Below, piece after piece: positions 16,540 to 25,799 of a stretch of 64,000 bases of DNA. The stretch is from NCBI GenBank assembly GCA_023390655.1, contig JAEWCL010000004.1:99765-163764 (forward strand), read 5' to 3'. Position numbers and translations under genes: made by a program. The notes under the pieces were generated by a model. That model ran no database searches. It saw only the letters and a program-made list of their open reading frames with translations, and was not told where the DNA came from. The stretch's first letter is position 1. Every line of letters begins with the position of its first letter. The DNA comes from Bacillota bacterium (GTDB lineage Bacteria > Bacillota > Clostridia > Christensenellales > CAG-138).

Positions 16540-18051
16540 TTAATACCCTAGGTCAATCGCCTTTTGCAGTACCTTCGCCGCGATGGGCGCGGCGTACCTG
16601 CCGCCGCTGCCGCCTTTTTCAAGAACGACGCAGATAGCAAGCGGATGCGCCTCCTCCTCCACAAAGCCGATAAACCAGGCATTTGCCGCGGCTTCGCCTG
16701 AGGATACTTCTGCGGTACCGGTTTTGCCCGCCACCGTTACGCCGGATACCTTGGCGCGCGTACCCGTGCCGCCCTTGACGGTTTCCACCATGAAAGCTTT
16801 GAGGAGTTCCGCTTCCGCGGCGGTCATCGCCTTCCGTTCCGTCTTTGTCACCATCTGATGGGTGGGGATGCCCAGCGCCGTCTTCACCTCTTTTAAAAGC
16901 TTGGGCTGCACCATAATGCCGTCGTTTGCGACAGAGGCCGCAAGCATGCACATGTGGAGCGGCGTTTCCAAATCCGTGTACTGCCCCACGCCGGACCACG
17001 CAAGGTCAACGTCCGTCTTCGCCTTTTCAAAGCTTCCTGTGGCGGTCACCATATCGTCAAACAAAAAATCTTCCCCGATGCCAACCTCTTTTGCAACGCG
17101 CGCAAGGCGCTCCGCGCCAAGCTCCATCGCCAGCTGTGCAAACACATGGTTGCAGGATTTTGCGAACGCCGTCTTAAGCGTAAGCTCGCCGTGGTATTCC
17201 TCGTTATAGTCGCGCACCACGCGATAGCCCTTTAGCATGCCCGCCTTGTCTTCCGCATTTTCCTGACCGGATTCCGTCTGCCCGCTTTCATCGAGCGCCA
17301 GATGGACATTGGGCAGGTATTTTCCTGTCTTTTCCTCAAAGGCAAGCGGCCCATCGCAGGTAAAGGTGCGTTCCGTGACGCCCGGAAGGTACCGGATTGC
17401 GGCAAGCGCCGTTACCACCTTGAATACGGACCCCGGCGTATACCGGCCGGAGGTGACGCGGTTGACCATGGCGCTTTCATCGAGCGCCCGCTCGCCGTTT
17501 AAATACTCCTGCACATACTTAGGGTCAAATGTGGGCTGGCTGACGGAGGCTAAAATCTCGCCTGTTTGATAATTCATCACCACCACCGCACCCCGGCGGT
17601 CGTCCATGGCGGCATAGGCGGCGTCAGAAAGCCTCGCGTCAATGGTCAGCGCAACGTCGGACCCCATCATGGGTTTCCCGGAAAATGCCGCCGTAACGCG
17701 CTCCGCAATGCTTTGGTCAAAGCCCAGCAGGTATTTGGAAAAAAAGTTTTCCGCGCCGAACGTCTGCCCGTAATTGTCACCTACCACATGGGAGGTGGCG
17801 CGCCTGATGGAACTGTCGTCAATATATACCCTGTCGCCATCGGCATTGGTTGTCGCGAGCACCTTGCCGTTGCGATCGAGAATGTCGCCTGCAATCACAT
17901 TGTTTTTCTGGGCATTGAGCCGGGTGTTGTACGGGCTTGAAAACCAGCGCGTGCCGTACTGGTTCACCGTGTATACGAGATAGATGCTCAGTACCACGAA
18001 CATGGCACAAAACGCAATCAGCAGCCCCTTGATGTTGTTTCTGGTATTCAC
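16540..18051 (-). CDS. pbpA: Class B penicillin-binding protein (transpeptidase)
   Basis: 503 residues. An N-terminal membrane anchor (LLIAFCAMFVVLSIYLVY) is followed by a short dimerisation region. The transpeptidase domain has TPGSVFK (S-x-x-K), SCN and KTGTAE. It cross-links peptidoglycan together with the SEDS polymerase encoded just upstream. The GTG start follows GGGAGGGATGCTCAC; the open frame continues 33 codons upstream without a plausible start. It is like PbpA of the FHA-FtsW-PbpA clusters of Actinobacteria and Clostridia. Confidence 0.92.
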   Translation of the reverse strand: MNTRNNIKGLLIAFCAMFVVLSIYLVYTVNQYGTRWFSSPYNTRLNAQKNNVIAGDILDRNGKVLATTNADGDRVYIDDSSIRRATSHVVGDNYGQTFGAENFFSKYLLGFDQSIAERVTAAFSGKPMMGSDVALTIDARLSDAAYAAMDDRRGAVVVMNYQTGEILASVSQPTFDPKYVQEYLNGERALDESAMVNRVTSGRYTPGSVFKVVTALAAIRYLPGVTERTFTCDGPLAFEEKTGKYLPNVHLALDESGQTESGQENAEDKAGMLKGYRVVRDYNEEYHGELTLKTAFAKSCNHVFAQLAMELGAERLARVAKEVGIGEDFLFDDMVTATGSFEKAKTDVDLAWSGVGQYTDLETPLHMCMLAASVANDGIMVQPKLLKEVKTALGIPTHQMVTKTERKAMTAAEAELLKAFMVETVKGGTGTRAKVSGVTVAGKTGTAEVSSGEAAANAWFIGFVEEEAHPLAICVVLEKGGSGGRYAAPIAAKVLQKAIDLGY

Positions 18052-18091
18052 GTGAGCATCCCTCCCTTCCCGCGGTATTTTCTGATGCCGA

Positions 18092-19336
18092 TCATGCCGC
18101 CATTTCCTTGAGCGCGCGCTCAAGCGTTTCCCCGCCCTGTATGGCAACACCCTCCAGGATGCCTAAGAGCATCATGCTGGCGATCATGGAGCTGCCCCCA
18201 TAGCTGACAAACGGCAGCGTGATGCCGGTAAGCGGGATCAGCTTAATCACGCCCCCAATAATGATAAAGCTTTGCAGCGTAATGAACGCCGTGCAGCCAA
18301 ACGCCACAAGCATGGTGAACCGGTCCGGCGCGTTGAGCGCAATGAGCGCCCCGCGTACGATAAACACCAGGTAAAACGCGATGATGCATACGCCGAATAT
18401 CACGCCGAATTCTTCACAGATGACGGCAAAAATATAGTCCGTGTGATACGCGGGGATCAGCTTTGGCGAGCCGCGCGTCAGCCCCATGCCCCAAAGCCCG
18501 CCGCTTGCGATCGCCATCAGCCCCTGCGCGATCTGGTAGCCATTGCCGGAATAGGTGGCCCACGGGTTTTTCCAGATGGCAACGCGCACGCGCACGTGGT
18601 CAAACAGGTAATAGCTTGCGACAGCACCCACGCTGCCGCCCGCAAGCCCCATCAACGTAAGGGCCTTATTCCCCGTTGCGGCGTAAAATACGATGAGCGA
18701 CGCCAATGCGATGAGTACCGCAGCACCCAAATCGCGCTCAATGACGAGCAGCCCCACCACCGCCACCACGTATAGAAGCAGCGGCCAGATGCCCCTGACC
18801 TCACGCGAGCTTGCAAGCCAGTGCGCAAGCACGAATACGGTGGCGACCTTCACAAACTCCGACGGCTGGAAGTTTTGCCCGCCGATGGTAATCCAGTTTT
18901 TTGCGCCGTATACTTCATCCCCGATAACGAACAATACGGCAAGTATGCCGATTGCCCCCGCCATCAGCAGCCAGTTGATGCGGCGAAAAAAGTTTGGAAA
19001 CCGCATGAAGAGGATCGCGAGTACCATCGCAAGCATGCCCACGCCAAACCACATGATCTGCTTGAACGCGATATCCGGATCGATCCGGTACTGGACGATG
19101 AGCCCAATCGCAACAAGCACGTTTGCAATGATAAGCAGGTACCGGTCCACATGCCGGAAGATGAAGGTAAGCGCAATATACTGAAACAGCAGCAGCCCTA
19201 CGAGGATGCCGCCGAAGATAAAGGCGTTGAAGTCAAGCGCCGCGTCGCGGAACGCAAGCAGACAGAACGCGCTCAATTCAAACAGGATGATAATTGTCAG
19301 TAAGCCTGCCGCGCTCACATGTTTCCATCTATGCAT
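18092..19336 (-). CDS. SEDS family glycosyltransferase (FtsW/RodA/SpoVE)
   Basis: 414 residues with about ten to twelve hydrophobic helices and the SEDS hallmarks NWITIGGQNFQPSEF and PFVSYGGSSM. It polymerises lipid II into glycan strands with its partner PBP. Whether it serves division, elongation or sporulation cannot be decided by sequence alone. The start overlaps the FHA gene stop by eight bases, with GAGGAGGAGGAAG before the ATG. Confidence 0.92.
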   Translation of the reverse strand: MHRWKHVSAAGLLTIIILFELSAFCLLAFRDAALDFNAFIFGGILVGLLLFQYIALTFIFRHVDRYLLIIANVLVAIGLIVQYRIDPDIAFKQIMWFGVGMLAMVLAILFMRFPNFFRRINWLLMAGAIGILAVLFVIGDEVYGAKNWITIGGQNFQPSEFVKVATVFVLAHWLASSREVRGIWPLLLYVVAVVGLLVIERDLGAAVLIALASLIVFYAATGNKALTLMGLAGGSVGAVASYYLFDHVRVRVAIWKNPWATYSGNGYQIAQGLMAIASGGLWGMGLTRGSPKLIPAYHTDYIFAVICEEFGVIFGVCIIAFYLVFIVRGALIALNAPDRFTMLVAFGCTAFITLQSFIIIGGVIKLIPLTGITLPFVSYGGSSMIASMMLLGILEGVAIQGGETLERALKEMAA

Positions 19337-19802
19337 CCGCTTCTTCCTCCTCCTCTCCGGCGAGATGGAGCACCACCACAAGCTCACCCAGCTCCAGGGT
19401 GTCGCCCGTGTATAAAAGCTCGTCCTTCTTTTTGACGATGCGCTCGCCGTTTAAGAGTACTCCTACGCTCGATCCGTAATCCGCAAGATAGAGCCCATCC
19501 TTTTTTTCAAACAAAAACGCATGCACGGGTGCAAGCGTATTCAACTGCACACTGATGTCGCACCGCTTGGCACGGCCAATGGTATTTTCCCGTTTGAGCG
19601 GATATTTGGTACCACTCAATTCTTCGGGAGAAACCACCTCCAAGTAGCCTGGGGAAACGCTTCGCACCTTCTGCTTGATCTGCTGCACGGTCCTAAATTC
19701 CTTGACGGAGTGCTGCACCAGACGCAGCAGGATATAAAGAATGAGGATCAGGAAAAAATAGCGCATGCCCACTGCCACAATATCGTATGCGTTTTCATAC
19801 AT
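19329..19802 (-). CDS. Membrane-anchored FHA-domain protein
   Basis: 157 residues. One N-terminal transmembrane helix (MRYFFLILILYILLRLV), a linker, then a forkhead-associated domain (about 65-150) with IGRAKRCD and LLNGERI. The usual Ser-x-x-His of the phosphothreonine pocket reads APVH, so the key Ser is replaced and classical phosphopeptide binding may be weak. FHA proteins in this position are thought to link Ser/Thr kinase signalling to the SEDS/PBP pair. GAAAGGGGGACGGG precedes the ATG. Confidence 0.87.
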   Translation of the reverse strand: MYENAYDIVAVGMRYFFLILILYILLRLVQHSVKEFRTVQQIKQKVRSVSPGYLEVVSPEELSGTKYPLKRENTIGRAKRCDISVQLNTLAPVHAFLFEKKDGLYLADYGSSVGVLLNGERIVKKKDELLYTGDTLELGELVVVLHLAGEEEEEADA

Positions 19803-19878
19803 TGGTTTCCCGTCCCCCTTTCCACAGTATCTGTAAGCCTCTTACACAAAGCAGACGATTTCATCAAAATCATACCAC

Positions 19879-19907
19879 AAAGCCGCGCATGAAGACATGG
19901 CGGCTTT
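19879..19907 (-). terminator. Hairpin downstream of the Zn/Cd ATPase gene
   Basis: AAAGCCGC / GCGGCTTT arms extended by CATG pairs with one bulged base. The T stretch after it on the minus strand is weak (ATTTTG at a distance). Probably a terminator between the ATPase and the FHA gene units, but it lacks a classic U tract. Confidence 0.45.
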
Positions 19908-19956
19908 ATGAATTTTCTTGTATGAAATTGGAAGATATCCGGTTTTAAGGGCTGGC

Positions 19957-21987
19957 TCAGCGGGCGTTACTCCGCCGTTTCGGCAGCAGACGCAGGGCGT
20001 TCAATACGCAGATGAGCGTGGTGCCCACATCCGCAAACACTGCCATCCACATGTTGGCAATGCCGACCGCGCCAAGGATCATCACAAGGATTTTAATGCC
20101 AATCGCAAATGCGATATTCATTTTTGCAATGGACATGGTGCTGCGGCTCACCGCAATGGCGTCCGGCACCGCGCGCAGCTCCGGCGTCAGCAATACGACG
20201 TCCGCCGCTTCCACCGCCATATCCGTACCCGTTCCGCCGATCGCCATGCCGATATCCGCGCCCATGAGCACAGGAGCATCGTTGATGCCGTCTCCAACAA
20301 ACAGGACGTTGCCATGTTCGTTCCGGATCTCCTGCATGCGGCTGAGCTTGTTTTCCGGCAGCAGCTTGTAGGAGACGCCTTTGACGCCCGTAGCGTTTGC
20401 AATTTCTTCCGCAGGCGCCTGTGCGTCGCCTGTTAGGATCGCGGTATAGCCAACCAGAGCGTTGAGCATGCCGATCGCTTCCTTTGCGTCGGCTTTTAAT
20501 TCGTCCGCAATGAGAACCGCGCCCGCATAGCTATCCTCTACCGCAAGATACGCAACCGTGCCGGAAAGTTCCTGCGGCACTTTTACGCCTTGCTCCATAA
20601 GCAGACGCATATTGCCGATAAGCACCCGTTTGCCGGATACTGCGGCGATTACGCCGCGGCCTGCAACCTCCTGTACCTCTTCTGCCGGTACATAGTCCCC
20701 TGCTGCCGTGCGGATGGCGCTTGCGACCGGGTGGGGGCTGAAGTGTTCCGCGGAAGCGGCAAGCCTTAATAGTTCTTCTTCCGTAAATCCGTCTGCGGGC
20801 AGCACCTCTCTCACCTTGAATACGCCGTGAGTCAGCGTGCCTGTTTTATCAAACACGGCGGATTGGACGTTTGCAAGCTGCTCCATGCGGTTTGCGCCTT
20901 TAAAAAGCACCCCGCGCGAGGAGGCGTTTGCTAAGCCCGCAAAGAATGTAAGCGGTACGCTGATGACAAGCGCGCAGGGGCAGGAAATAACAAGGAAGAT
21001 CAATGCCCTGTGCACCCACTCCGAAAACGGTCCCGCGCCAGCAAGCGGCGGAATCACCGCAAGCAGCGCCGCGATGCCGACGACAATGGGCGTGTATACG
21101 CGCGCAAACCGCGTGATGAAATTCTCCAGCTTGGGCTTTCCCTTTGCCGCATCTTCCACCGCACGCAACACACGGCTGACGGCGGACTCCGCGGCGGGGC
21201 GCGTCACCCGAACAGTGATCGGCCCTGTCTGGTTGATGCCGCCCGCCATCACCTCGCGGCCTACGCGCACACGCACCGGAACCGATTCGCCGGTGAGCGC
21301 GCTAAAATCCACCAGGCTTTCGCCCGCATACACTTCGCCGTCGAGCGGGATACGCTCGCCGGGGTTGACAAGCACCAGTTCGCCGATCTGCACTTCGGCA
21401 GGGTCGATGACCGCAAACGCGCCGTCGCGCGCAACGCGCGCGGTATCCGGCCTTAGCCCGACCGCGGCGCGGATGCTCCGGCGGGAACGGCCCACCGCCA
21501 TATCCTGAAAATATTCGCCCACGCGGTAAAACAACATCACGGCGACAGCCTCGTCATAATCGCCCAGGATCAAAGCGCCAATCGTCGCAACGCCCATCAA
21601 AAAGCTTTCGCCAAACACCTGCCCGCGCAGGATATCTTTGCCCGCCTGTAACAGCACCGGCGCGCCAAGCAGCGCATAGGCCGCAAGGTTCAGCAGGAGG
21701 TGGACTATCCCTTCCGTAAAGAACGCGCCCACAAACAGCACCGCGCCAACCGCGATAGGCAGCCACAGCTTCCACGGTTCTTCCGCTTCCGCCCCATGTT
21801 CATGGCTGTGCCCGCAGCTTGCGCAGGAGGCGCAGCAGCCGTCCTCTTCCTCCGCATGCGTGTGGTCATGGCTGTGCGCATGTCCGTCTTCCCTTACTGC
21901 ACAGGCGCCGCCGCATTCCTGAGCGTCTTTCATCCATTCCTCTTCCATACCGTGTACTGTGTTCCGTTCAACCTCTGCGCCGTTCAT
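19957..21987 (-). CDS. cadA: Zn/Cd/Pb-exporting P1B-type ATPase
   Basis: 676 residues. The N terminus has no ferredoxin-like metal domain; instead it has His- and Cys-rich stretches (HAHSHDHTH, CCASCASCGHSHEHG). Later motifs are the membrane CPCALVIS, the phosphorylation site DKTGTLTH, SPHPVA and GDGINDAPVL. The last helix pair contains ADVGTTL, whose Asp fits the divalent Zn/Cd/Pb group. It exports metal from the cytoplasm. The ATG overlaps the ArsR stop as ATGA, so the regulator and pump are translated together. Confidence 0.94.
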   Translation of the reverse strand: MNGAEVERNTVHGMEEEWMKDAQECGGACAVREDGHAHSHDHTHAEEEDGCCASCASCGHSHEHGAEAEEPWKLWLPIAVGAVLFVGAFFTEGIVHLLLNLAAYALLGAPVLLQAGKDILRGQVFGESFLMGVATIGALILGDYDEAVAVMLFYRVGEYFQDMAVGRSRRSIRAAVGLRPDTARVARDGAFAVIDPAEVQIGELVLVNPGERIPLDGEVYAGESLVDFSALTGESVPVRVRVGREVMAGGINQTGPITVRVTRPAAESAVSRVLRAVEDAAKGKPKLENFITRFARVYTPIVVGIAALLAVIPPLAGAGPFSEWVHRALIFLVISCPCALVISVPLTFFAGLANASSRGVLFKGANRMEQLANVQSAVFDKTGTLTHGVFKVREVLPADGFTEEELLRLAASAEHFSPHPVASAIRTAAGDYVPAEEVQEVAGRGVIAAVSGKRVLIGNMRLLMEQGVKVPQELSGTVAYLAVEDSYAGAVLIADELKADAKEAIGMLNALVGYTAILTGDAQAPAEEIANATGVKGVSYKLLPENKLSRMQEIRNEHGNVLFVGDGINDAPVLMGADIGMAIGGTGTDMAVEAADVVLLTPELRAVPDAIAVSRSTMSIAKMNIAFAIGIKILVMILGAVGIANMWMAVFADVGTTLICVLNALRLLPKRRSNAR

Positions 21988-22403
21988 TGCTGCGCCTCCT
22001 CTTCAAACTTTTGAAACTGGCAAACCTTACATGGGATGAGGTTTCCGCTTGTGATGTCATGCAGCAGGTGCCTCACCATATGTCCGGTACGGGTATCACT
22101 GATGGAATAGACGGCGCGCTTGCCGGTCTTTTTAAAGCGCACCACGCCGCATTGCCTTAGCGTTCGCAGATGGTGGGAGACGGCAGGCTGACTCATGCCA
22201 AGAATATCCGCCATTTCGCACACGCACATATCCTCCAGGGCAAGCATGGATAAAAGCCTGACGCGCGTAGAGTCGCTCAGCTGCTGAAAAATCTCCGCTG
22301 CATCCACCGCCGCGTCTTCATCCGGAATATTGTCCAGAATAAAGCGCTCATGTGCCGCATCAATATGCTCTGTCTGGCAGACGGGAAAAGTCCGTTTCTC
22401 CAT
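21984..22403 (-). CDS. ArsR/SmtB family metal-sensing repressor
   Basis: 139 residues, winged helix with CVCEMADILGMSQPAVSHHLRTLR. The CVC in the DNA-binding helix region is the CadC/ArsR-type thiolate site. The C-terminal tail adds CKVC. It should release DNA when Cd, Pb or Zn binds and so induce the ATPase gene that overlaps its stop codon. An operator and promoter lie directly upstream. An extra N-terminal part with one Cys and His residues resembles CadC. Confidence 0.92.
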   Translation of the reverse strand: MEKRTFPVCQTEHIDAAHERFILDNIPDEDAAVDAAEIFQQLSDSTRVRLLSMLALEDMCVCEMADILGMSQPAVSHHLRTLRQCGVVRFKKTGKRAVYSISDTRTGHMVRHLLHDITSGNLIPCKVCQFQKFEEEAQQ

Positions 22404-22426
22404 GGTTTCCCTCCATCATTCTATCA

Positions 22427-22487
22427 ACATATAAACATATAAGCGATTGTTTATATGTATTATATACCCTTGCGTATCCAATTGCAA
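22427..22487 (-). promoter_or_regulatory. ArsR-cadA promoter with palindromic operator
   Basis: Promoter on the minus strand: TTGCAA (22482-22487), 17 bases, TATAAT (22459-22464). Directly downstream is a perfect ten-base inverted repeat ACATATAAAC (22427-22436) / GTTTATATGT (22449-22458) with a 12-base spacer, over the expected transcription start. This is the position and AT-rich form of SmtB/CadC operators. Confidence 0.8.
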
Positions 22488-22510
22488 CTCATCCGCTTGG
22501 ATTTTATAGC

Positions 22511-22535
22511 ATAAAAAAGCCGCCCAAGGGCGGCT
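22511..22535 (-). terminator. Terminator after rluD
   Basis: On the minus strand AGCCGCCC / GGGCGGCT stem followed by six T residues, 20-45 bases past the rluD stop. Confidence 0.9.
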
Positions 22536-22557
22536 AACAGCATCATACTATTAGATC

Positions 22558-23520
22558 TCAGCTCAACGCTTCCCAATCCGGCACATCCTCACAGCCTGCA
22601 CGGCGGAGCGCATCAAGAAAGGTCTGTGGCGGCGGCGCAAAAAAGCGCATCTCCTCTCCCGTGCGCGGATGCTTGAGCGTCAGGCGGTAAGCGTGGAGCG
22701 CCTGCCCGGAAAGATTCAGCTTTGGCTTTGCGGTGCCGTAGGCCGGATCCCCTGCGACGGGATGCTTAGCATGCGCCATGTGCACGCGGATCTGATGCGT
22801 GCGCCCTGTTTCAAGCGCCGCTTCAATGAGCGTAAACTGCCCCATGCGCCTTATCACCCGCCAGTGCGTAACGGCCTCGCGGCCATTTTTGACGACGGCC
22901 ATGCGCTTGCGGTCCACCGGGTGGCGGCCTACGGGCGCGTCTATGGTTCCCGCATCCTCCTTGAAATTGCCCTCTACAATGGCAAGATACTTGCGCCGCG
23001 CAGTATGCGCCTTGATCTGCGCACAAAGGCTGGCGTGCGCAAGATCATTCTTCGCCACCACCAGAAGGCCTGACGTCATTTTATCGATGCGGTGGACGAT
23101 CCCCGGGCGGAGCACGCCGCCGATGCCGGAAAGGTCGTTTATGGCATAGAGAAGCGCGTTGACCAAAGTGCCGGTTTCATTGCCGGGCGCGGGATGCACC
23201 ACCATCCCCTGGGGCTTATTGACCACGCAGATATCCGCATCCTGATAGATGATAGCAAGCGGGATATCCTCGGGCGCAACATCCAAAAGCTCCGGCGGTT
23301 CCATGCGCAAAAGCACGGTTTCCCCCATCCGGAGCTTATAATTCGCCTTGCGGACTTGTCCTGAAACCAGCACCGACTCTTCCTGAATCAGGCGCTGGAT
23401 GCGGGCGCGGCTTTCCCCGCTCACACGGGACAAAAACACGTCCAGCCGTTCGTCCTTCATATCCGCAATATATTCAGTTTCGAGATAGCTGTCAAACGCT
23501 TCCAAGCGGCCCTCCGGCAC
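22558..23520 (-). CDS. rluD: RluD-family 23S rRNA pseudouridine synthase
   Basis: 320 residues. An S4-like N-terminal domain (DERLDVFLSRVSGESRARIQRLI) leads to the RluA/RluD catalytic domain with HRIDKMTSGLLVVAK and GRTHQIRVH. The Asp in HRID is catalytic. The GTG start overlaps the lspA stop by one base (TAGTG), with GAAGGGCAGAA before it. lspA-rluD is a common Bacillota pair. Confidence 0.93.
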   Translation of the reverse strand: MPEGRLEAFDSYLETEYIADMKDERLDVFLSRVSGESRARIQRLIQEESVLVSGQVRKANYKLRMGETVLLRMEPPELLDVAPEDIPLAIIYQDADICVVNKPQGMVVHPAPGNETGTLVNALLYAINDLSGIGGVLRPGIVHRIDKMTSGLLVVAKNDLAHASLCAQIKAHTARRKYLAIVEGNFKEDAGTIDAPVGRHPVDRKRMAVVKNGREAVTHWRVIRRMGQFTLIEAALETGRTHQIRVHMAHAKHPVAGDPAYGTAKPKLNLSGQALHAYRLTLKHPRTGEEMRFFAPPPQTFLDALRRAGCEDVPDWEALS

Positions 23521-24107
23521 TACTTCTGCCCTTCGTGCTCCTCCGTGCTCTGTTCCGGTTCCATATCTGCGGCAGTTTCGTCCGCATTTTCCTCTGCGGA
23601 TTGTTCTTTCCCCGCTTCGCCCGCCTTTATAGGCTTTGCGTCAAGGCTTTCCACCACCTGCCTGCCCTTGCCGAAAAACACGTCCAGCGCAAGCAACGCC
23701 GCGCCGATAGAAACGGCGGTGTCCGCCACATTGAATATTGCGAAATTGATAAACGCAAATTCAAACATGTCCCGCACATAGCCCAGTACCACGCGGTCAA
23801 TGAGGTTGCCCAAGGCCCCGGCGAGAATCAGCGCAAGGGTGATGCGCATGAATGTGTGCAGGCGCGGCCTGAATTTCACCAATACCCAGGCAAGCAGCAG
23901 TGCCGCAATGGAAGAAAACACGATCAATAGCCATGTGCCGCTTGAGAGCATGCCGAACGCGGCGCCCGTATTGTGCGCGCTGGTCAGGTGGAATACGCCC
24001 CCCCACAGGTGCACGCTCGTGCCAAGTGGCATCAGGTACAAATCGGTCAGATACTTTACAAGCTGGTCCAGCCCGACAACAAGCAGGACGATGATGGTTT
24101 CGAGCAT
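23520..24107 (-). CDS. lspA: Lipoprotein signal peptidase
   Basis: 195 residues, four membrane helices. The aspartic protease motifs are GNLIDRV with VRDMFEF and FNVADTAVSIG. It cleaves prolipoproteins ahead of the lipidated Cys. An acidic tail of about 50 residues after the last helix makes it longer than the usual 150-165. GGGGGTAGT precedes the ATG and a promoter lies upstream. Confidence 0.94.
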   Translation of the reverse strand: MLETIIVLLVVGLDQLVKYLTDLYLMPLGTSVHLWGGVFHLTSAHNTGAAFGMLSSGTWLLIVFSSIAALLLAWVLVKFRPRLHTFMRITLALILAGALGNLIDRVVLGYVRDMFEFAFINFAIFNVADTAVSIGAALLALDVFFGKGRQVVESLDAKPIKAGEAGKEQSAEENADETAADMEPEQSTEEHEGQK

Positions 24108-24141
24108 ACTACCCCCGCATCACTTTGTTAAAACAAAACCC

Positions 24142-24170
24142 AGTATAGCATATAGAAGAACGCAAGGCAA
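24142..24170 (-). promoter_or_regulatory. Predicted sigma-A promoter of lspA-rluD
   Basis: TTGCCT (24165-24170), 17 bases, TATACT (24142-24147) on the minus strand, fitted into the 66-base gap between the upstream binding-protein gene and lspA. Confidence 0.6.
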
Positions 24171-24173
24171 AGA

Positions 24174-25799
24174 TCATCCCGCCTGCTGCATGTACCACTC
24201 ACTCACCGTACGGAAAATATCCGTACCGCGGACAGTTGCAATGCCGCGGATGTCTCCGCCGTAAACGATGCTGCTCATCCGAAAATACAGCATAATAAAC
24301 GGCAGCTCCTGTACAAACTGCTGCTGCAGCTTTGCGTGCGCCTCACGCATGCCGTTTTCATCCGCCGCCGCGGAAGCCGCCGAAAGGAGCGCATCCCAGT
24401 TCCCGGAGATATTTCCATAGTTGCGCGCGCCGCCGGACGCAAGGTAGGGCGCCAGGTTGCCGCTCGCTTCCATTTGAAACCCGGCGAGCGCAAGGTCAAA
24501 TTCCCTGTTTACAAGCTTCTGTTCAAATTCCCCATTCGCCTGCTCGATGCTAAGCTTTGCGGTGACGACTTCCACCTCAATGCCCGCGCTTAATAGCTGG
24601 GCAGCAAGGAGCGCCGCAGCATTCTTGCGGTAGGTGCTCTCTGTGCTGTCGTTGACAAGCAGCTTCAAATGGAGCGGCCTTGTGCCCTGCTGCAAAATGC
24701 CGTCCCCGTCTTCATCCGTCCATCCGGCACTGTTTAAAAGCTGCTCCGCCTTTTCAAGATCATGGTCATAAATCTTTGTGGTCGCATCATACAAAAACGA
24801 ATCCGGCGGTACGGGCACATCGCATACGGTAGCGCGGTTCATGTAGACGTTGGAGACAAGCGCGCTCCTGTCGAGCGCATAGGCGATCGCCTTTCTCACA
24901 TCTGCATTGCGCAATATGTCGCTGTTATGGTTCACCAGAAGGACTTCCGCCTCCTGCGTCATGACGTCTAGCACATTGGTAGCGCCCTCTTCGCGGTATT
25001 TGCCAGCGGAGACGGTCTTTGTGGGCACCATGTTGAGCTGCCCCGCCTCATAGGAGTCAAGCGCGACATCGTTGCTTTCGCGCGAAAGGCACTCGATTGT
25101 ATTGATATACGGCGTTTGCTTCCACCAGCGGCTGTTTGCCGTCAGTTCCACAGACATCTCAGAACTGTCCGTTACCTGATAGGGGCCTGTTCCATTCAGT
25201 TCATTGGGCGTCTGCGAGCAAATCACAGGGAAGGTGAGCGAATAGAGCGCCGCCATCCCCGGCTTTTTCATAGTGATGCGCACGGTGTTTTCATCGGCCT
25301 GCTCATACGCTTCAATGGCCTGGGCCGCAAGGCTATAATAGGAGCCATTGCCCATGAGCGTCAGCTGCCCCAGGGTATAGAGCACATCCGCAGCCGTCAG
25401 CATGCCGCCTTTATGCCACATGACGTTTTTCCGAAGCTGTATCGTCCAAACGCGCCCGGTATCGTCGCTGCTCCACTTTTCCGCGAGAGAAGGGATGATG
25501 CGGTTACTGGAATCGCACCGTAAGAGCGGCTCATACACAAGCGCATACATATTGCGCATTTCTTCCGTATTGACCGTGAGTGGATTGTAGGACGCGCCGC
25601 CCTCACTGCGGAAGGGGTTTCGCGGGATGGGGATGCGCAGCGTTCCGCCGGCGACGGGCTGCGGCTCAGGCGTTGCGGTCGGCATCGCAATGGGCGTTGC
25701 GGCCGGCTCCGGCGTATTCTTCGCCCCGCAGCCGGTGAGCAGCAGCACGGCTGCGATCACGCTAGAAAGCGTCCGGATAAAGTGTCTTGTATTTTTCAT
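24174..25799 (-). CDS. ABC transporter peptide-binding lipoprotein (SBP family 5)
   Basis: 541 residues. The signal peptide with lipobox LLTGC is followed by a Pro/Thr spacer. The family 5 solute-binding core has the typical VYEPLLRCDSSNRIIPSLAEKW and KAIAYALDR segments. It should bind oligopeptides, nickel or glycosides outside the membrane. No permease or ATPase genes are beside it, so its transporter is encoded elsewhere or it acts as an orphan. The ATG follows AAGGTG and overlaps the transglycosylase gene by 38 bases, suggesting coupling. Confidence 0.87.
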   Translation of the reverse strand: MKNTRHFIRTLSSVIAAVLLLTGCGAKNTPEPAATPIAMPTATPEPQPVAGGTLRIPIPRNPFRSEGGASYNPLTVNTEEMRNMYALVYEPLLRCDSSNRIIPSLAEKWSSDDTGRVWTIQLRKNVMWHKGGMLTAADVLYTLGQLTLMGNGSYYSLAAQAIEAYEQADENTVRITMKKPGMAALYSLTFPVICSQTPNELNGTGPYQVTDSSEMSVELTANSRWWKQTPYINTIECLSRESNDVALDSYEAGQLNMVPTKTVSAGKYREEGATNVLDVMTQEAEVLLVNHNSDILRNADVRKAIAYALDRSALVSNVYMNRATVCDVPVPPDSFLYDATTKIYDHDLEKAEQLLNSAGWTDEDGDGILQQGTRPLHLKLLVNDSTESTYRKNAAALLAAQLLSAGIEVEVVTAKLSIEQANGEFEQKLVNREFDLALAGFQMEASGNLAPYLASGGARNYGNISGNWDALLSAASAAADENGMREAHAKLQQQFVQELPFIMLYFRMSSIVYGGDIRGIATVRGTDIFRTVSEWYMQQAG

